Source of the DNA: Microcaldota archaeon | GTDB lineage: Archaea; Micrarchaeota; Micrarchaeia; Anstonellales; Anstonellaceae | Assembly (NCBI GenBank): GCA_023248455.1 | Contig: JAHFEN010000048.1 | Coordinates: 1-6,281, forward strand | DNA length: 6,281 nucleotides | Reading direction: 5' to 3' | Shown here: positions 1 through 3,855 of the stretch, piece after piece | Position numbering within the stretch: position 1 is the stretch's first letter | How the letters are laid out: every line of letters begins with the position of its first letter | Notes under the pieces: model-generated | The model's input: the letters and a program-made list of their open reading frames with translations, nothing else | Databases searched by the model: none | Told to the model about the DNA's origin: nothing | Translations under genes and position numbers: made by a program

Positions 1-60
1 CCTGCCCGTAAAGTGGGGCTGCCCGACGTGTTTTTGTGCAAAGCCCGAATTCAAACTACA
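1..60. other. Upstream flank, no gene assigned
   Basis: I see no recognisable gene here. Two forward frames are open from the left edge. One reads a short Cys-rich tail (W-G-C-P-T-C-F-C) and stops at TAA 65-67, on top of the TATA box; the other runs to TAG at 160-162. Either could be the end of an upstream gene, but neither resembles a known family over so few codons. Base composition drops towards AT from about position 48, as expected of an intergenic promoter region. Confidence 0.4.
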
Positions 61-68
61 TTTATAAA
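61..68 (+). promoter_or_regulatory. Archaeal TATA box, predicted operon promoter
   Basis: TTTATAAA sits in an AT-rich patch and matches the archaeal TATA-box consensus bound by TBP. The A-rich CAAAC just upstream (52-56) could serve as the TFB recognition element. Archaeal transcription usually starts roughly 22-27 bases downstream, which points to a purine near 88-95, for example A92. That would give the rpoH messenger a leader of about 130 bases, long for an archaeal transcript. The leader would contain the whole foldable block at 113-216. The box is nearly palindromic, so a leftward promoter cannot be excluded, but no leftward gene is visible. Confidence 0.6.
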
Positions 69-112
69 CTTTTCCTTGCTAATTAGCCCCTACAGTCCCG
101 ATTTAGTTAGGT

Positions 113-216
113 CACCTGTTGCGCCTAAAGGCAGCAGCTCTGACGCTAACTCGTTGCATTAGACCCGATGCGCCTTTACCTGCGCCAACAAGCGCGGGCT
201 TCGGGCGCAACAGGTG
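113..216 (+). promoter_or_regulatory. Structured rpoH leader: three-way junction closed by a 13-bp perfect stem
   Basis: CACCTGTTGCGCC (113-125) is the exact reverse complement of GGCGCAACAGGTG (204-216), giving helix P1. Inside it two helices abut with no unpaired base: P2, TAAAGGC (126-132) with GCCTTTA (172-178), and P3, CCTGCGC (179-185) with GCGCGGG (192-198), which has one U-G pair and the loop CAACAA. A five-base joiner, CTTCG (199-203), closes the junction. P2 can extend with 134-136/169-171 and 139-143/159-163. The 3' strand of P1 ends in AGGTG, the best Shine-Dalgarno sequence for rpoH, so the fold would block the ribosome. I match it to no known riboswitch, tRNA, 5S rRNA or guide RNA. 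A control element for rpoH is my inference; alternatives are a small stable RNA or a short mobile element with terminal inverted repeats. Confidence 0.55.
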
Positions 217-232
217 TGTGTCCTTGCCCGAG
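200..232 (+). repeat. Alternative hairpin overlapping the rpoH start
   Basis: Bases 200-207 (TTCGGGCG) can pair with 225-232 (TGCCCGAG): eight pairs including two G-U, five of them consecutive G-C pairs. The 17-base loop (208-224) contains the Shine-Dalgarno AGGTG. This helix uses bases 204-207, which P1 of the leader also needs, so the two cannot form together. A further overlapping inverted repeat pairs GGGCTTCG (196-203) with CGAAGCCC (235-242). The sequence shows competing pairings; that they act as a switch is inference. Confidence 0.35.
212..216 (+). promoter_or_regulatory. Shine-Dalgarno sequence of rpoH
   Basis: AGGTG lies seven bases before the TTG at 224 and two bases before the in-frame GTG at 218. 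The spacing favours TTG224 as the start. The motif is entirely inside the 3' strand of the 13-bp leader stem. Confidence 0.5.
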
Positions 233-448
233 CGCGAAGCCCACTCACATGAATTGGTGCCCCAGCACAAGCTCTTGCCAAAAGACGAAGGGGAAAAGAT
301 ACTGGCAGAGTTCCGGGTTTCACGCCTGCAAATACCGAAGATCAAGGTCAAGGACGCGGCTTTGATCGGGTCGGGTGCAAAGGCTGGCCAGATAGTCGAG
401 GTAACAAGGCTTGACGATTCCAAGCATTACAGGCTCGTAATCGAGTAG
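224..448 (+). CDS. rpoH: DNA-directed RNA polymerase subunit H (Rpb5 C-terminal domain homologue)
   Basis: Small RNAP subunit H, the archaeal counterpart of the eukaryotic Rpb5 C-terminal domain, which docks at the jaw side of the enzyme near downstream DNA. The start chosen gives 74 residues, close to the usual 75-85. Visible family blocks are HELVPQHKLLP near residues 9-19, IPKI at about 36-39, GAKAG at about 51-55 and the ending YRLVIE. There is no in-frame ATG before HELVP. TTG224 is preferred over GTG218 because of the spacing to AGGTG; the frame stays open up to TTG119, but translation of 119-223 is unlike any RpoH. Oddities are the rare start codon, the leader stem over its ribosome site, Gln where GAKPGD normally has Asp, and a shortened loop before the final YR. 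The stop TAG is 44 bases before rpoB2. Confidence 0.85.
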   Translation: MPEREAHSHELVPQHKLLPKDEGEKILAEFRVSRLQIPKIKVKDAALIGSGAKAGQIVEVTRLDDSKHYRLVIE

Positions 449-492
449 CATCTGGAAACAATCAGATTAATCACAATCAGGGTGCGTAATAT

Positions 493-1953
493 ATGCGAGG
501 CGAACTGCTAACAGCATATTTCAAGGAAAACAGCCTGGTCAAGCAGCACCTTGATTCATACAACAAGTTCATAGAGCACAGCCTGCAGACAATCGTGAAC
601 CGCGTCGGAGTCATCCAGCCGGCGGTGGAAGGATTCGAGCTCCGCTTTGGCAATATCCGCCTGGACAAACCAAAAATCATCGAAGCTGACGGCTCGCAGC
701 GCGCCATCCATCCGGCTGAGGCGCGCCTGCGCAACCTGACATACGCAGCCCCAATTTTCCTTGAGATAATACCGGTATTCAACGGCGTCGAAAAAACCAT
801 GTTCTCGGAGGTATTCATAGGCGAGCTCCCGGTCATGGTGAAATCCAAGCTCTGCTACCTGGACAACATGAGCGAGGACGAGCTTATCGAAGCAGGCGAG
901 GACCCGGCAGACCCAGGCGGCTATTTCATCATCAACGGCTCAGAGCGCGTTCTCACCTCGATCGAGGATCTCGCGCCCAACCGGATAATGTGCACGCGCG
1001 AGAAGGACAATACGCTTGTGACCGCAAAAGTGTTCTCCACGCGCTTCGGGTTCCGAGCGCGCTCGGTAGTGGAGCGCACCAACGAGGGATTCATGCGGGT
1101 GGTTTTCCCGGCATCCCCAAAGGACCTGCCGCTGGTTTCAACATTGCGCGCGCTTGGAATAGAAAAGAAGGAAGATATACTCGCGACATTCTCAAGCGAC
1201 AGGAACGTGAAGAACGACATGCTCCTGAACCTTGAGCTTGACCAGACCTCGAACAAGGCAACGGCTATGGAGTACCTTGGCAAGAAGGCTGCGCCCGGCC
1301 AGGCGCAGGACTACCGCGAGAAGAGGGCAGAAATCCTGCTTGACACCTACCTCCTTCCCCACATCGGGACGCTCCCTGAGGACAGGATGAAAAAAGCGCT
1401 TTACCTATGCAAAATGGCAGAGCACGCCATAAAGGTTGCTCACAAGGAAATCCCGCAGGACGACAAGGACCACTACGCGAACAAGAGGATAAAGCTCGCA
1501 GGAGACCTGATGGAGGACCTGTTCCGCTACGCATTCCAGTTCCTTGTCAAGGACGTTTCCTACCAGGCTGGCCGCGCCGACGCCCGGGGCAGGCACCTTG
1601 CAGTGCAGACGCTCGTGCGCCCTGACGCGCTTTCCGACAGGATAAGATACTCCATGGCAACAGGAAACTGGATTGCCGGGCAGACAGGGGTATCACAACT
1701 TCTTGACAGGACCAGCTTCCTCTCCTCCACCTCTCACCTCCGCAGGATAATTTCCCCTCTTTCCCGCAAGCACCCGCACTTCAAGGCCCGAGACCTGCAC
1801 GGCACGCACTGGGGCAAGCTCTGCCCGAACGAGTCGCCCGAAGGCCCGTCCTGCGCGCTGGTGAAGAACATGTCGCTTCTCTGCGAAATATCGATTGGCG
1901 AGGATGAAAAGGCTGTTGAGGAAACCATCGCCAAGCTCGGGGTTAAGCTGTAA
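493..1953 (+). CDS. rpoB2: DNA-directed RNA polymerase subunit B'' (N-terminal half of Rpb2/beta)
   Basis: The 486-residue N-terminal part of the split second-largest subunit, close to the roughly 490-500 residues usual for B''. It supplies the protrusion, lobe and fork of the core enzyme. In order I see the protrusion with RLRNLTY (residues 78-84), LPVMVKSKLC (112-121) and GYFIINGSERVL (143-154), then the lobe (about 160-330), then the fork block with GNWIAGQTGVSQLLDRTSFL (starting near 391; D405-R406), SHLRR and CPNESPEGPSC (444-454). The chain ends in the acidic tail GEDEKAVEETIAKLGVKL, at the normal B''/B' break, so this is a natural split and not a frameshift. The start ATG is the only one fitting the family N terminus, and AGGGTG (479-484) lies eight bases upstream. 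The 44-base gap after rpoH holds an 8-base direct repeat, ACAATCAG (458-465 and 473-480), and no terminator. rpoB1 follows after 18 bases. Confidence 0.96.
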   Translation: MRGELLTAYFKENSLVKQHLDSYNKFIEHSLQTIVNRVGVIQPAVEGFELRFGNIRLDKPKIIEADGSQRAIHPAEARLRNLTYAAPIFLEIIPVFNGVEKTMFSEVFIGELPVMVKSKLCYLDNMSEDELIEAGEDPADPGGYFIINGSERVLTSIEDLAPNRIMCTREKDNTLVTAKVFSTRFGFRARSVVERTNEGFMRVVFPASPKDLPLVSTLRALGIEKKEDILATFSSDRNVKNDMLLNLELDQTSNKATAMEYLGKKAAPGQAQDYREKRAEILLDTYLLPHIGTLPEDRMKKALYLCKMAEHAIKVAHKEIPQDDKDHYANKRIKLAGDLMEDLFRYAFQFLVKDVSYQAGRADARGRHLAVQTLVRPDALSDRIRYSMATGNWIAGQTGVSQLLDRTSFLSSTSHLRRIISPLSRKHPHFKARDLHGTHWGKLCPNESPEGPSCALVKNMSLLCEISIGEDEKAVEETIAKLGVKL

Positions 1954-1971
1954 GCTTACAAGGTCATATTT

Positions 1972-3834
1972 ATGAAACGCAAAAAAATCAGGCGAATGAA
2001 AAAGCTTGCGCCAGGCATGGCCGGCCCGAGGACCTCGGTCTACATAAACGGTAGGCTGGTGGGCGAGCACGAGAGCGGCTCCACGCTTGTCGCGGAGCTC
2101 AAAAGCAGGCGCAGGCAGGGCAGCTTGTCTCCGCAGGTGAATTTCTACTTCAACAGGAAGACCGACGACTTGTTCATCAACACCGATTCTGGCAGGGCGC
2201 GAAGGCCCTACATTGTAGTGGAAAACGGCCAGAGCCGCCTCACAGCGGTGCTGCTGGAGCAGCTCAAGCGCAACGAGATCACCTGGAACGGCCTAGTGAA
2301 GCTCGGCGTCATCGAGTATCTTGACGCTGAGGAGGAAGAGGGGGCTTACGTGGCGCTGCGCGAGGAAAACCTGGCGCCCGACCACACGCACCTTGAAATC
2401 GACCCTGTCTCGATTTTCGGAGTCACGGTTTCGGTGCTCCCTTACCCGGAATACAATTCCTCCCCGAGGATCACCATGGCCTGCGCCATGGCAAAGCAGT
2501 CGCTTGGCACCTATTCCGTGAACTTCAACACGCGGAACGACTCGCGCGCCCACATAATGTACTACCCTCAGCAGCCCCTTGCGCAGACGCACCCCTACAA
2601 GCTCCTGGGGTTCGCGGAGCGCGCGGCAGGCCAGAACTTCATTGTCGCAATCACGAGCTCTTACGGCTATAACATCGGCGACGCGGTGGTCATGAACAAG
2701 AATGCGATTGACCGCGGGCTGGGCCGGAGCGTGTTCTACAAGTCGCACGAGTCTGAGGAGCGCCGCTACCCTGGCGGGCAGAAGGACACGTTTGAAATAC
2801 CCCTGCCTACAACAAGCGGCTACCGCGAGGAAAAGGCATACCGCTTCCTGGGCGAGGACGGGATGATCTCCCCTGAATGCGAAATAGAGCAGAAGGATGC
2901 GCTCGTAGGAAAAACCTCCCCCCCCCGTTTCCTGGAGGAAATCACGGTTTTCGGCGTCATTGAGGAAAAAAAGCGCGAGTCGTCCCTTGTGCTCAAGAGC
3001 GGCGAGGGCGGCGTGGTCGACTCAGTCATGCTCACGGATTCGCTTGCAGGCACCAAGCTCGTGAAGGTGCGCGTGCGCTCCACCAAAGTTCCAGAGGTGG
3101 GGGACAAGTTCGCGTCCCGCCACGGGCAAAAAGGGGTGATTGGCCTCCTTCGCCCGCAGGAGGACATGCCATTCACCGCAGATGGAATAGTCCCTGACCT
3201 CATCATCAACCCGCACGCCATACCCTCCCGTATGACAGTGGGCCACCTCCTTGAGATGCTTGGGAGCAAGGCTGCCTGCTTCTCTGGCAAGCTTGTGGAC
3301 GCCACGCCCTTCTCAGGCGACAGCGAGGAGGACATAAGGAAGATAATGAGGGAGCATGGCCTGGAGGAATTCGGCGAGGAAACGCTCTACGACGGGATCA
3401 CCGGGCAGGCTATCAAGTCCAAAATATTCATAGGCGTCATTTACTACCAGAAGCTGCACCACCTTGTATCAAACAAGGTGCACGTGCGCTCGCGCGGGCC
3501 AGTGCAGCTTCTCACGCACCAGCCGACCGAAGGCCGCTCCAGGGAAGGGGGCCTGAGGTTCGGGGAGATGGAGCGCGACTGCCTCATAGGCTATGGCGCC
3601 TCCATGCTTCTCAAGGAGAGGCTGCTTGACGAGTCTGACAAGACCACTCTCCTGGTGTGCGACAAGTGCGGCTCAATCGGCTACCATGATTTCGTCAAGA
3701 ACCGTGACAACTGCCCGCTTTGCGTGGAAAGCAAGCTCGAGCAGGTGGAGATGAGCTACGCGTTCAAGCTGCTGCTCGACGAAATAGAGTCGCTTGGGAT
3801 TTTCCCGAGGCTCATCATGAGAGACAAGGCCTAG
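1972..3834 (+). CDS. rpoB1: DNA-directed RNA polymerase subunit B' (C-terminal half of Rpb2/beta)
   Basis: C-terminal part of the split second-largest subunit, 620 residues. It carries the wall, hybrid-binding core, anchor and clamp-contacting C terminus. Blocks in order: SPR with the following AMAKQSLG (164-178), GYNIGDAVVMN (232-242), ERRYPGGQ, GKTSPPRFLEE, GDKFASRHGQKG (377-388, with the two lysines near the RNA and NTP), NPHAIPSRMTVG (413-424), QPTEGRSREGG and FGEMERD (530-536), then a zinc ribbon with C563, C566, C581 and C584. AAGGT (1960-1964) lies seven bases before ATG1972; an in-frame ATG at 1996 has no comparable site. Unusual positions are G236, where Glu of the universal Glu-Asp pair is expected (D237 is kept), I167/M169/A170 after the conserved SPR arginine, H516 and Y541. 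No intein is present. A run of nine C occurs at 2918-2926. Stop TAG is 21 bases before rpoA1. Confidence 0.96.
   Translation: MKRKKIRRMKKLAPGMAGPRTSVYINGRLVGEHESGSTLVAELKSRRRQGSLSPQVNFYFNRKTDDLFINTDSGRARRPYIVVENGQSRLTAVLLEQLKRNEITWNGLVKLGVIEYLDAEEEEGAYVALREENLAPDHTHLEIDPVSIFGVTVSVLPYPEYNSSPRITMACAMAKQSLGTYSVNFNTRNDSRAHIMYYPQQPLAQTHPYKLLGFAERAAGQNFIVAITSSYGYNIGDAVVMNKNAIDRGLGRSVFYKSHESEERRYPGGQKDTFEIPLPTTSGYREEKAYRFLGEDGMISPECEIEQKDALVGKTSPPRFLEEITVFGVIEEKKRESSLVLKSGEGGVVDSVMLTDSLAGTKLVKVRVRSTKVPEVGDKFASRHGQKGVIGLLRPQEDMPFTADGIVPDLIINPHAIPSRMTVGHLLEMLGSKAACFSGKLVDATPFSGDSEEDIRKIMREHGLEEFGEETLYDGITGQAIKSKIFIGVIYYQKLHHLVSNKVHVRSRGPVQLLTHQPTEGRSREGGLRFGEMERDCLIGYGASMLLKERLLDESDKTTLLVCDKCGSIGYHDFVKNRDNCPLCVESKLEQVEMSYAFKLLLDEIESLGIFPRLIMRDKA
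2918..2926 (+). repeat. Nine-C homopolymer inside rpoB1
   Basis: The conserved T-S-P-P-R of B' is encoded as ACC TCC CCC CCC CGT, producing nine uninterrupted cytosines. The reading frame continues normally on both sides, so the count of nine agrees with an intact protein. Such tracts can slip in replication or transcription. Confidence 0.9.
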
Positions 3835-3846
3835 GGCTAGCAATAC

Positions 3847-3851
3847 GGTGG
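3847..3851 (+). promoter_or_regulatory. Shine-Dalgarno sequence of rpoA1
   Basis: GGTGG ends four bases before ATG3856. The other in-frame ATG at 3871 is preceded by TTACAAAA, with no comparable purine motif, so this site decides the start. The octamer GGTGGACA at 3847-3854 recurs at 3873-3880, just inside the gene. Confidence 0.6.
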
Positions 3852-3855
3852 ACAA

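Noticed and set aside
2..67. C-terminal tail of an upstream gene with a C-x2-C-x-C pattern
   Set aside because: Only 21 codons are visible, the stop overlaps the TATA box, and no family can be named.
113..216. tRNA, 5S rRNA or box C/D guide RNA
   Set aside because: The three-way junction and about 104-base length recall 5S rRNA, but the conserved loop sequences are absent. No T-arm or 7-bp acceptor pattern fits a tRNA on either strand, and no paired C (RUGAUGA) and D (CUGA) boxes are present.
113..216. Miniature transposon with 13-bp terminal inverted repeats
   Set aside because: Perfect end repeats fit, but no target-site duplication flanks them, the interior is itself precisely foldable, and the right end supplies the rpoH Shine-Dalgarno sequence. 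Kept only as an alternative.
119..223. Possible 35-residue N-terminal extension of RpoH starting at TTG119
   Set aside because: The frame is open, but the translation is unlike any RpoH, has no Shine-Dalgarno sequence, and coincides with the base-paired leader. A start at TTG224 gives the normal family length.
1951..1971. Frameshift or stop codon splitting a single rpoB gene
   Set aside because: The break falls at the normal B''/B' boundary, with an 18-base spacer, a Shine-Dalgarno sequence and an ATG for rpoB1, so it is the natural split seen in several archaeal groups.
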